This document shows positions 1 through 25,500 of a stretch of 64,000 nt of DNA, piece by piece. Below the pieces are notes generated by a model that did not search any database, was not told the DNA's origin, and was given only the letters and a program-made list of their open reading frames with translations. The position numbers and the translations under genes were made by a program. How positions within the stretch are numbered: position 1 is the first letter of the stretch; the number at the start of each line of letters is the position of its first letter. The stretch comes from Atherinomorus stipes (taxonomy: Eukaryota > Chordata > Actinopteri > Atheriniformes > Atherinidae). Location of the stretch: positions 62,001-126,000 of the forward strand of contig JALJCO010001134.1 of assembly GCA_023101725.1 (NCBI GenBank). Direction: 5' to 3'.

Positions 1-223
1 GTAGAATGAACAAATAAACGAGTACTATTGTCCCGTGAGTTCAGAGTTTTGCAAGTTGTGTTTTTGTTGTTGTCTGGGTAACGAGCTGCTCTTCTCAGCT
101 GAACTACGGAAGCGTGCGTCATGAACGCGCGGCCCTGAAAAGTGTCTAGAACTACCTGATAACTAACAGAAAGCTAAATCTGGACTCACAGAACAATAGC
201 ACTCGTTCGTTTTTTCATTCTAC
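1..223. mobile_element. Short terminal-inverted-repeat element (MITE)
   Basis: The first bases of the window (GTAGAATGAA, then CGAGTACTATTGT) reappear as an inverted copy at about 180-223 (ACAATAGCACTCG ... TTCATTCTAC). The inverted match runs about 45 bases with a few mismatches and one small gap. The interior has no reading frame, so this is a non-autonomous DNA transposon relic. Because it starts at base 1, the left target-site duplication and possibly part of the left repeat are outside the window. It lies in the anapc10 intron before the missing last exon. Confidence 0.75.
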
Positions 224-1254
224 TTAAAGTATTGTCAAAAATCAAGGAGTTTTACTGCAGATAATGTCTTATATAGTCGCTGCCCCATCTCCATTATTAC
301 TGGATGTACACTGAAGTGTGAATCAAGTTATATCTTCCGAAGGACTCAAAGTGATGCAGAAACTTTACCGGTGAGTAAATGCACGTATATACTCCTAGAA
401 ATAAGGTCCAGGTTGGAAAAAAGAAACGTATCCTTTGAGACCTACCATATGAAATCTAAGCCCTTTTAAGGACTTTTTGAGGTATTAAATGCAGTTTTGT
501 AAATTTAAGACTTTTAAAAGGGATATTGTGTAAGTTCTCCTGTTATCTGTTCACAAAAATTTATTATTTCATTCAAAAGTATTTTTCCATTAATCAGTAA
601 TCACTCCCATCAACAAACTGAAGTGCTCCTGTAAGCTCTGAATTTGCTGTTCGTATCTTTCATATCTACAATGAAGATGGCCGTCAGTAACAAACCAGAC
701 GTCATTTTAATCAGAATCCGAGAGACAGACGGTAAAACATGGGTCAGTGGAAACAATACATCGCCATGACAACATATCAGATGTGGACTGAAGTCACTGT
801 AACTGACAGACCACGTCTTCACAGAGAGGTTTGTGTTTATGGCTTTACACGCAGCGGCTGTCGTCTGTCTGCCCGGTTTCACGCGAACGCAGCATGAAAA
901 GTACGAGGGAGCTGCTCGCGATATACAATTGTTACACAATGTCCCTTTGAAGACCCCGCAGGATGCCTCTAGAAGCAGTTTACAAAGCTGTTCATGTTTT
1001 AGAGGCTTATGGTATAAAACAATAATAATGCGAGATGTGATTTATGATGTAATCAAACATGTTATTGTGTCTTTATCTCAGTTTCCTAACATTTGGGCTT
1101 GTAAATCAGGACACTTTGAAACATTTTAGTTCAGGGAACATTAGTCATTTTCATTTTTTACAAAAGCAGCAAAAGTTATTCCTGTTAATCTTCTATATTT
1201 AAGTTAATAAATTAACTTAAATATAGGAAATTTAAGTGTTGTTTTCATTTTTAC

Positions 1255-1969
1255 CTGATTCAAGAGAGAGATGTGAATCCAGCCGCTGGGCTCTACCATC
1301 TCCAGCTGCTGCAGACGACCATGGAAGAGGAGATTCTCAGTGTTAATGAACATTTCAGCAGCTCTGTTAGTCTGAACTTAGTAAGCCAGTCATTTAAGGA
1401 GTTACCCGGATTTCTTGAAGATTGTGGAAGTTGTTGCCCACTCTGACAGAGATCTTACTAGGTGTGTAGCTCTCGTCTGATTTATAATCGGCATAAATAC
1501 ACAGCATCTTCACTGTCGTCCTCCTCCTAGACACAACATATCAGGTGTTTAGTTACAGATGATTAACTTAGGGAGATCAAGGTTTCAAAGGACAAACAAA
1601 AATAAAACAAGCATTGTCTTGAAGTAAAACTACCTGAGCAGAGTAACAATACTACATATTTCTCAGGTGTAGACAGTGTAAAGTAAATGTTACCTGAACT
1701 GAATGTTGACCAGGTGAGGCTGGGATCCATCTGACTGCCAGTAGGTTTCCAGGTTGTCATCCCTCAGCTGATCCACTCCAAAACCTGCACACAAGGTGGT
1801 CGGTATGAGACCATAATCAGGATCCTGCATCCACGCAACAGGCTCTCTAGTTACCCGGTTTACAGGAGGACAGGGACCACACCGCCTGGGACCCGATCTC
1901 CCGGACTGTCCCAGTCCGCTCCAACTGCTTTGGGTCGGCACCAGGTGGCGTCTTGCTCGGGGTGGCCAT
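1255..1969 (-). CDS. anapc10: Anaphase-promoting complex subunit 10 (APC10/DOC1), 3' end off window
   Basis: APC10 is the DOC-domain subunit of the APC/C ubiquitin ligase. With the co-activator it forms the D-box receptor that recruits mitotic substrates. Four coding exons read on the minus strand: 1969-1855, 1784-1694, 1526-1406 and 1308-1255. All have GT-AG borders and compatible phases. They give [19 protein letters not shown]..., then [20 protein letters not shown], then [17 protein letters not shown]..., then [18 protein letters not shown], which follow vertebrate APC10 almost residue for residue. The ATG at 1969 is the family start. The final exon (the conserved TRTFMIQIAVL...MYRSIR part of the family) is not found between 1 and 1254, so the gene continues left of the window. 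Confidence 0.95.
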
Positions 1970-2465
1970 CCTTTTTCCAGAAAACAGATAATAAACCCAT
2001 CAAGATCCAGCCAGAAATCTGTTGGTTTAGCTCAAAATAAGTCGAGTCCACGCGGATTACATTCACATTTTAGACAATTAAAAATATTTTTGAATATCAG
2101 CAGCTGCAAGTCATTTACAGAGACAATTTTAAGACTTAAAACGAACAAATAGGTCCTCATGAAGAATTCGGCATATCAATAATACAACTGGTAACTGTTT
2201 ATTTGGCGAAAAGAAACATAATGTGTCATTTATGTGGCGAACATTTAAAGAGAGGCAACTCAGCTTGTGTCAAATACACTAATGAGGTTAATTAATATCG
2301 AAAGTAAGGCATGTCGTAACTTAATGTCAGTAAGACAAAAGTTAACCTGAAACGTTTTCAACCGTTTGGTAGAGCTAGCTGCTAGCACTCAATGTTTCCA
2401 ACTGTTAAACCGCATTAAAGCCCATTAAAATGCGTTTATTTAAAACAGATAAAAGCTTAACTTAC

Positions 2466-2720
2466 ACAAAACGTTAGTAGAAGGCTGCAAGATACCGTGT
2501 CAATACATTAGATGTGAACTCCTCAGACAAATTAAAGTTAAACTCCGTTTTATTTTGCTGCTGGAACCACTTCGAATCTCCCACTTCTGTGCGTCCGAGT
2601 CGCTTTTTAATGACCTCATCAACAGAAGGTCGCGTGTCGTCTGCGTGTCTCCCGCCATCTTTCCAGCCGGCTTCCAGTAGCGAAACACGTTGCTGGAAAA
2701 AAAAAGAACTTTCATCCCCG
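2466..2720 (-). other. anapc10: anapc10 5' untranslated first exon (approximate)
   Basis: On the minus strand a good splice donor (GT|GTAAGT-like) sits at 2465-2460. The next exon, starting just upstream of the ATG at 1969, has an acceptor ending in AAAAAG. The sequence between 2466 and about 2720 is therefore the likely noncoding exon 1. The exact transcription start cannot be read from sequence. Confidence 0.5.
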
Positions 2721-2799
2721 ATTATTTATTCCTAGACGTCGCCTCTCGAGTATTTTATTCCAAGGCGAGACTCGGGGGCCTAAAAGGGGTAAGTTTTAA

Positions 2800-2800
<1 letters not shown>
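2480..2800. promoter_or_regulatory. Shared bidirectional promoter of anapc10 and abce1
   Basis: The two genes are divergent. The anapc10 first-exon donor lies at 2465 and the abce1 first-exon donor (AGGG|GTAAGT) at 2789, so both transcription starts must fall in about 300 bases. The stretch contains CpG-rich pieces (for example 2590-2660 and 2735-2790) and no clear TATA box, as is usual for head-to-head housekeeping pairs. The position is inferred from gene structure. Confidence 0.6.
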
Positions 2801-15690
<12,890 letters not shown>

Positions 15691-15996
15691 GACGCCGTCC
15701 CGCGTGACCGACCGCGACCTCCCGGCTGCCACACGCCGTTTGCCAATGCGTCACCGCGACATTTACAGCCAGACTGCGTTCACCCAGCGGCAGACGAGTT
15801 CATCAAAGAAACAAATGCAACCCTCATCAGCCTTCATGTACCGGGCCACGTTCAATAGCAGCCGTGTTGTGACGTAACCATAACGAAGCGTGTTGCTTCC
15901 CGTGTGTCGGCCCGACCGTGTGGGCTGGATTCACAAGGCAGCCACATTATGGAACATTACGCAGCATATTTTAACACTCATGCATTTACAAGTGAT

Positions 15997-16002
15997 AATA
16001 AA
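15997..16002 (+). terminator. abce1: abce1 polyadenylation signal
   Basis: A canonical AATAAA lies about 310 bases after the abce1 stop codon, in a plausible 3' untranslated region (15691 to about 16020). No earlier AATAAA is seen after the stop. Confidence 0.7.
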
Positions 16003-16369
16003 ATGATGCTTCCCGACCTGGAAAACAGCCTGTCGGCTCTTTTCTTCATCATTTCTGATGTTTTTGTTCAGATATGCTGAAAATAACTGTTGAAGCTCAA
16101 AATAAAACCATAAATATTGATCAGCTTTGTGAAATATAACTTAAAGATTAATTAAAATACATGTAGAGGAAAAGACCGAGTTAAGAAAATCTTTCATTTG
16201 TATTGGTAAACATCAAAAGGAAAAACTTGATGAGTTTAATGTACTGAAACTTCTTAATGAGGGGAAACGCGACCCAAGACGGTCGTCAGTGGATATGATG
16301 GATCATGAAGCTCATTCATGGAGGTAATTCAGCTCACAGCATGCCAGAAGATGGTTAACTTATTTTATA

Positions 16370-17726
<1,357 letters not shown>

Positions 17727-17999
17727 TAAAAGTATAATCAAAATGGGATGTTTTTCTTAAAGATGGAGGTTGACCACAGGACAGAAAACTGAAGGCACTG
17801 CGTATAAAAGAAAAATGTCCAACAGAACGAGAAAATATGTGCGCAGTCGATGTTTATGATCAGAGGATGGTTTGGTTTTGGTTCAGAGGAGAAAACTACA
17901 TAATTTATTTGAATTTAGTTATTGTTTCAAGACAAAAAAAAATAAAAATGAAATGAAAATGGGGCAGACTGGTTTGAGATGATAGAAAGGAAACAGAAA

Positions 18000-18645
18000 G
18001 TGAGATCAGTACTGGTTCCAACTAACGTATGCAGACCAGCATCTCTGAACAAACAACAGATCCAACCTGGAAGCAGATGGGCTCCAGCAGCAGCAGACCA
18101 CACCGGGGGCCACTCCTGTCAGTAAGAACAGGAAACGGAGGCTACAATTAAAAACTGGACAGAAGATGGAGAAACGTTGCTGGTCCGAGTCTCCATTTCA
18201 GCTCCACATTCAGATGCTAGACTCAGAATTTCCTGGAAACATGAAAGCATGGATCCATCCTGCCTTGGATAAAGGCTTCAGGCTGCTGCTGGTGTAATGG
18301 TGTGGGGAGAGATTTTCTTGGCCCACTTTGGGCCCCTCTGTACCAACGTGGCGGTTTAACCACCACAGCCTACCTAAGTGTTGTTGCTGACCATGTCCAT
18401 CCTTTTATGACCACAGTGGAGCATCTTCTGATGCTGCTTCCAGCAGGATAACATGATGCTGTCATGTCAATATGGAGCAAAATCTCTGAGAAATGTTTCC
18501 AACACCTTTTTAAATCTGACACCAGGAAGCAGTTCTGAAGCAAAAATGGGTCCAACCCAGAACCAGAAGCTGATAAAGCTGAGTGTAAATCAATTTGAAA
18601 ACAAACTCGAAGTTAAACACAGCAAGCTTGACGACCACTAAACCA
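18000..18645 (+). pseudogene. Second, older Tc1-like transposase remnant
   Basis: Plus-strand translation across frames gives WKHESMDPS, GVMVWGEIFLAHFGPL, and FQQDNMML followed by a degraded tail. These are recognisable Tc1-family landmarks, with many stops and shifts. It is a different, more decayed family than the neighbouring 16370-17726 copy. Clear terminal repeats are not visible. It ends just short of the otud4 poly(A) signal. Confidence 0.7.
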
Positions 18646-18673
18646 GAAACCAACAAAAATTCTGAACCAAAGT

Positions 18674-18679
18674 TTTATT
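18674..18679 (-). terminator. otud4: otud4 polyadenylation signal
   Basis: On the minus strand this reads AATAAA, about 850 bases after the otud4 stop at 19530. The interval 18680-19529 is free of recognised repeats and is the likely 3' untranslated region. Confidence 0.6.
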
Positions 18680-19529
18680 CAACCACATAGAAAGAAACCA
18701 ACACAAACATTTTGTTCTGTACAGCAGTGTTTCGTGGACGATAAAGGTAAAAGCTTTAAACACAAGGCACTGAATCTCTAGAGAGGTTAGTTGGTCTAAA
18801 GTGAAAGGAGAAACGATAACATGAAACTAGCAGCAAAACAAACATTCAAAAAGAAACACAAATTTAAATAAACCTGAGGCCTGCAAACGCAAACATTCGA
18901 CTTACAGCTGTTCTCTGATCAGCTTGTGTGCAGACGTTCATCTTCCTGCTCTCAGAACGTGGCTGACCTGCATCGTTTCTCTGCTGCACACTCAGGCGTA
19001 ATGGTGCTTTCAAGTGATTAAAGAAAATCAGAAATATGAATTCTTACTGGAAGAAACAGGTTTAAGTAATTGTTCTTGCTAAAAGAGATGAGTAGTAGCC
19101 ATGCTTTTAATGTCGGAGGCTAATCTGGCTCTTGAACGCATCAGATTCTTTCTCTGCCTTCATTTCTGGTTTTATGAACCAATTAAATTTTAGCCGGCTG
19201 ATTCCCATATTCAAGCTAAGCTAATTAGCCCCGTACATCCCATAAAAACATGAAAGTTGATGTGATTCCATCAACATGGTGGCAAGATTTTGATTTATTG
19301 CCCATTAATCCCCAACGACCCCCCACGTTTGTTTAATCCATACATTCAGCTGTTCAGAAGGCAAACTTGAGGTTGCGCATGCTAACATGCTAGCCCGCTA
19401 AATAAAACAAAAACCCAGATGAGACAAAAAAAACAAAAAACACCCGAAAAGGACGACTGTCCAGCAGCTGCTGACTCAGCATCGTAAGGCATCCACCAGT
19501 CAGATCAGGAAGCTTCTCTGAGACTACAG

Positions 19530-22500
19530 CTAGTATCTCTTCTCCCTCCCCTGCCCCCTGTAGGAGGAGCTGTACTGAACAAAGTTTGGCCCCGCCCCCC
19601 CATCGCCATGCCTCCTCCTTGGTGCCCCCCTCCCTCCATCATGGCCTCCTCTCCCTCTTCCTCCTCGTTTGTAGCCCTTCCTCTGGCCCATGTGGCCCAT
19701 GGCGGCGTGCCTGAACCCGTCCGCGTCTTCGTAGTCGTCCTCCGTGCTGCAGGCCACGGACAGCGGCTCCGCCATGGCGACGGGCGGCAGGTAGCCCAGG
19801 TGGCCCGGATCCGCGTACGCTTTAGCGGTGTGCTGTTTTCGGGAGCCCCGGTACGGTGTTGGAGAGCCGGGGCTGCTGCCAGGCCTCATGGTTGATATGG
19901 AGACGGGGGTGTCCTTAATGTCTGGGTCTGAAACCAAAGCGAGCTGGAAGAGAGACGGACAGAGTGAAACTACGGTTACTAATACTTACAAGGCAATTCA
20001 TCGAAATTTGATCGTGATTTCAATTTTCATGTCAAACGATCTCCAAACTCATAACCGAGCTGAAAAAATCCATTTGCCACTTTTCTTTAACTTCAGAATA
20101 ACTGTCAGGAATTATGTAGAGTTTATTTCAGTGGCTTCTCACCCTGTAATTTGTTTGGTGTCATTAACAGAAATATTAGATTTGGAATATTGCAACATTG
20201 CACTAAAGCTTTAAGTTTATTTTGGGTTATTTTTTGTATAAATTAAGATATTTATTTATTGTTGAAATATAGAGAAATTGCAGAAAAGCTGGATACATAG
20301 TTTATTTTGGATACATTTATGTTTTCTATGCATTATTTAATGTTTAAAGAATTTTTTTTATTTAATGTTTAATACATTGCAAAACAAATGTAATGTACAT
20401 ATTTGTAGCCCCCCCCAATGTTATCATTTTGGTTAAATTTTCAACAGTGTTTTTTGACAGAGAGAAATGCTAAATAAATGCATTGTGATTAAGAAAATAA
20501 TTGTTAGAATAATCGTGATTTCAATATTGACCAAAGTAATCGTGATAATGACTTTTCTATAATTAGCAGCCTTAACGAGTTATACTTGTTCGTACTACTG
20601 TCATGTGTTTTTCTATATTTGAGGGGTCTGAAAAATCCACCAAACTCAGAAGACCCTAGAAACCCTTCATCCAAACACGGTCCCCAAATATGGATATAAA
20701 CAGGAATGAGTGTGTGTGTGTGTGGTGCATACTATGGGTTTGTTGTTGAGTGGCGGGTCCACCAGCAGCACCGTTCTGGTTGCACCCTCTCCCGGCTCCT
20801 TCTTCATGCCTGACAGAGAAAAAAAAAAATGATTTAACTCACGGCTCCCCCCTGCTGGAAAGACAGTGTAACTGCATCATATCAGTGTTTTACATCACTT
20901 TCTATCCACCTTATTCCTAGCCCCCCCTAATGCCTGGTACTACTAAAAGTACATTTGTCTGGACAAATATAATGATAACAAAATAGCTCATAAGAGTTTA
21001 ATTTAAGAACTGATATCTAACCATTTTCCATGCTTTTCTTGATAATAGGGATGTAACGATTACCGGTAAAATGGTTCACTGTGATAAAATTTCCAACAAT
21101 TAGTAAAACTGTTTCACATTTTAATTATTGTTAAAACCGTGATGGATTACTGCACTTTGAAAAAGTCCCAGTGATGCTGCTTATTGGCTGGAAGAGCAGC
21201 TGCAGTCCCAGTTTACAATGTTTAATTTATGAAAACATGGCGGAAGGCCACAAAGGCCCCCACATGGACAGTTCTTTTGAGATTTCTCCCCCTTTAAAGA
21301 CCCATTTTGGATATTTTTAAAGATGCTGGGGGTATTTTTTTTTTTTTAAAATAAGGCAATAAAAAGGATAACCGTGATCATTTTGGTCACAATAACCGTG
21401 ATATGAAATTTTCATATCGTTACATCCCTACTTGATAAGTGATTTTGGTTATTAAGTTTATGGTATTGTACTGCCAAAAACTGCTTTTAGGGATTCTACA
21501 TGTTCTTTTCTGTCCTTTCACACCACAGTTGGCACTCGATTGCATAACCATTATTGTTGGTGATAAGGGGGGTCTATTAATTTCTTCCATGGCTGAATAT
21601 GTACTTAGGTGGAATAAAACTGTCTGTAGAGAAGAGTTTTGAGTTTGGATTTGAAGAGGGACGGAGTCCTCTGTACGGAGGTTGGGAGGGAATCCCAGAG
21701 AGGGGGAGCAGAGTAATATTCTGTATAAGAATAAGGCTGGTGGTGCTTTGCTGAAAGAGGTGGGATACAATCTTATTTACTTAAAAGCAGATGATTTTTT
21801 TTTTTTTTTTGGTCTAAAAGGGCCACTATGTGCAGTCTGGCCCTCCCTGCCTCCCTTAGACTGAGGTGCATGTTTTACACGTCGCTCTTGTAGCTACAAA
21901 TGTAACTTTCTCTGCCTGTTAGTACAACCATGAACAGCGCAACTTGTTCCCGAACCGTGCAAGTACATTTTTCTGGGGAAAATAGTTTAGAAATGTTATG
22001 AATAACCTTGTTGAAATGTTCGACTAAACTTGCACTGCGAGCCAATGGCTAAGCGCTATTCCCGGTATCTGACAGAAAGCTGATTGCATTATCTTTCTGC
22101 ATTCGGTGGCTCAGGAATAAGGTGGATACTGCACAATAAAAACCGTCTACATACCAAATTTAGGAGGGACAGCCATGGGCCTGTTGTTGTTGGCATGAAC
22201 CACATTAACCCCAGCAGGACCCTCCAGAGGACCCAGCACTCTGATGTGTCCGTGGCCCAGCATTGTGTCTCCGTTGGTGGGTTTCAGCTGCTCCATTGCC
22301 CCCTGACTTGCCTGGAGCTCTTCAGGGGTGGATGAAGACGGGTACCCCCCAGGGAAGGGGGAGTACTGAGGGGCAGCTGAAGGGTACAGAGAGTGCACTG
22401 GGCCTTGTCCTGGGTGGTACCCCTGCGATGAGGGCGGGGGGCCTGGATATGGTGGAGTAGGGGAGTGATACCCAACTTGGTAGCTGGGGTTTCTGGGTGG

Positions 22501-25500
22501 AGGCATCTGTTGCCATGGCGCTGAGGCACAGGGCATCCTGTGGGGTGGAGGCTGGGGACTCCCTGGTAACCGGCCTGGGTGAAGGGGGGCTCGCTGGAAC
22601 AGGGAGGCTCAGAGAGCGGGGGCTGGTGGTCATACTGAGGGGGCACCGATGCCGGAGTGTGGGGGTACTGGGGAGGCAGGTAGGCTTCCTGCTGCCTGGT
22701 CGGGGGGTTGGAGGGAGCATAGTGGGGGGGTGGGGAGTGGGGCTTGGGATGCATCTGGTACGTCTGCTGCAGTGGGAGGAGGTACAAATATGGGGGGAGT
22801 ATGGGCGTCGAGTAGGCCTGAAAGAAAAAAGCAGGGGGGTGAGGCTTCAATAAAACCTGTAGACACCTCCACTCCCCCCTGAACTTCAGCAGCTCCTCTG
22901 TTTCACATCTTTCATTACTGGATAACCGGATTTATCCGGGTGTGTGGTCATTGTCGTCATGGTTACTGAGATCGGACACCTGGATGCACCTGGGTGCGCG
23001 CAGACTGTATTCAATCTGGTTCTGTGTAACTGTCATTTTCACACGGGCAGGCCCCGTTGCCTAGCAACGCTTAACGAGGCAGCTGCAGGAATTCCGTCAG
23101 CTCCGTGCGTCACGCACACACATTTCCTCATCCTGTAAGAATATATCGGAGCAACTGGATGATAAACTGAATCCTCCACAGGTTTTTGTAGTTTATAACA
23201 TTCATGAGTGTTTCTGGGCCGTCTGTCAGTGTCGATATTCAGACGCGCAACAGCCCACCTCCTCTTTTAGTCCTCTCTGACACCTCCCACATCTTACTGT
23301 AGATGTAGTAATAGGTCAGCACAGGTGCTCTATCTTCTCGGGCGCAGGCAGTAGCTGCATTGGCAGCATTCAAAATTTTTCAGAAATTTTCTAGTTTTTA
23401 TTTTCCCAGTGGAAAGAAAAAGAAAAACACATTTCAACTGCTTTTAAACTAATTACTCCTCTAAATCTCTTATCAGGAGATGTTTGCTACTTCGTGCGTT
23501 TTTTCTTACCTTGAGACCCAAGTTGAAGAAAAACCTCAGGACGTTCACATCTGCAGAGGAAACAATACTCAGTCAAATTTCTGGAGCTACGTGAACAGAG
23601 AACGTCATTCAGCCAATAATGACCCCGCTGGCGTCTCCTTTAGCATCCAGCTCCGTTTCCGGGATGGTGGGGAAGTTCTGGTTCGGTTTTACTGGACTCA
23701 CCTTGAGGCAGGTCGTCGCCCAGCTTGCTGGAGGAGAACTGTGGAATCTGAGCAACCTCCCCTTTCTCCCCCTGGGGGAAGCCGGGGTAGAGGGGGTCTT
23801 GGTAGATCTGGGATAGCTGCTGCAGAGGAACGGCTCCGGGGATGGTCGGATGAGGAGGAGGGGGGTGAGGTGGAGGCAGAGGGGGCGGTGCTTCGGTTTG
23901 GTTCTGGGGGTTTGAGGACCCAAAGGTAGACTGGGTTGTGGAGGAGAGAGAAAGGGAGGGATGTGGAACCTGGGAGGGGTGGGGGGGCTGAATGTGGGAG
24001 TGGGAAGATCCTGGAGCACTTGGGGCCACCTCAGACTGCAAGTGGAGGTGGGTTTGTGGCTCAGAAGGCACCTCGCTGTGGGGGAAAGAGGACTGGACCT
24101 CAGCCTTCATCTGGGGCACCATGACGGGGTTCTGTGGGGGGGAAGCTGGAGTTTGGGTCTGGATCTCTGGTGCAGATGGCAGCGTGTCCTCAGCTGGGTA
24201 CACTGGGAACTGGTTCTGGTTGGGTGGTGCCGGCACCTGGGGGTGAATCTGAGGCAGAGACGTCTGGCTTTGGGTGATCTGAGATGCTGACAGACTTCCT
24301 TCAGATTTTGGGAAAGAGTCTGAAAAGAGCAAAAACTCTGATTATTACCAACTCAGCTTCTGTGGGGAAAATAAAACCAGTCACAACAAACATGGTTGAA
24401 GATTTAATATCAGGCCTCATCAGTGTTTGAATCTTAAAGGCTGTTGGAACCAGTTGTTCTTAATCTCTTTCAACATCATACCCGTAAACCAGGTCTGCCG
24501 GTTTAAACTTTATCTCAGGGGCCACATTCAGTACAACCTGATCTCCAGTTACTGAACCGTAAAAAAAACAACCTGGAAACAACAAATTCTCCTAATTTCT
24601 CACTTTAAGTAAAAAGTACAGGTTTGTTATAAAGATGTTTAAATTGAATAAACTACCCTTTTAGAAAAACACCCACAAATTTCAGGGGAAAAATAAGTGT
24701 AGATTTAACAATATTTTGGCTCATTAACACATTTACATAACTTTATTTCATTTAAATATTCATTCTTGTTTCATTTGGTACTTTTATCATGTATGTTTTT
24801 TTTTTTAAATATATCATTAAATTTAAATGAATATTTAAGAAATATTTATCAAAAATTATAAAAAACTGTATAAAACCAACCAATTTTACATATTTAAATG
24901 TTATGAAATTCTCAAAATTTATTCTACAATTTTTTAAAAATAACCTTATCAATTAATCTTGTATATATTTTGTTGGTTTGCATATTTATACAAATTAAAA
25001 CTTGTAGATCAAACTAAATCTACAAAATCACTATTTAATCTAAAACTGAAAAACAGCATTTTATGCCAATATTTTTATATATATGTATATATGTATACAC
25101 ACACTTTCTCATTGAATCTAATTAAAAAAATGTCCAAACTTTTCACTGCTAGTGTGTGTGTTTATTTATGTTTATTTATGTCAATAAACAGTTCAAGAAA
25201 AGATGACCAGACAGAAAGACAAGGCAGCGAAAGGTACAGTAGCAATTTTGAGAGGAAAAACAAAGCTTATAGACAGTCGATTATGAAATTGGATGTTGGC
25301 TATTTTGATAGTTGCCAATTAGCCGATGTATCGTGGCAGCTCTAATATACGTGTGTATGCATATACACACATACACACACACATGATGTGGTCTTCTAAA
25401 TTATTCATACCCTCCAATTGAAGAAAATGCGAAATTCACAATAGTAAACCAGACAAGAAACTAAAGAAACTAATATATATATATATTTTTTACAAAATTA

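Noticed and set aside
610..939. Minus-strand 109-codon frame as the missing last anapc10 exon
   Set aside because: It contains none of the conserved APC10 C-terminal residues (TRTFMIQ, FMMYRSIR) and lacks suitable splice context.
22497..24290. Several plus-strand frames of 60-150 codons opposite otud4 exons 17-19
   Set aside because: They mirror the Pro/Gln-rich coding strand and have Gly/Arg/Trp-biased composition; the minus strand carries the spliced conserved protein.
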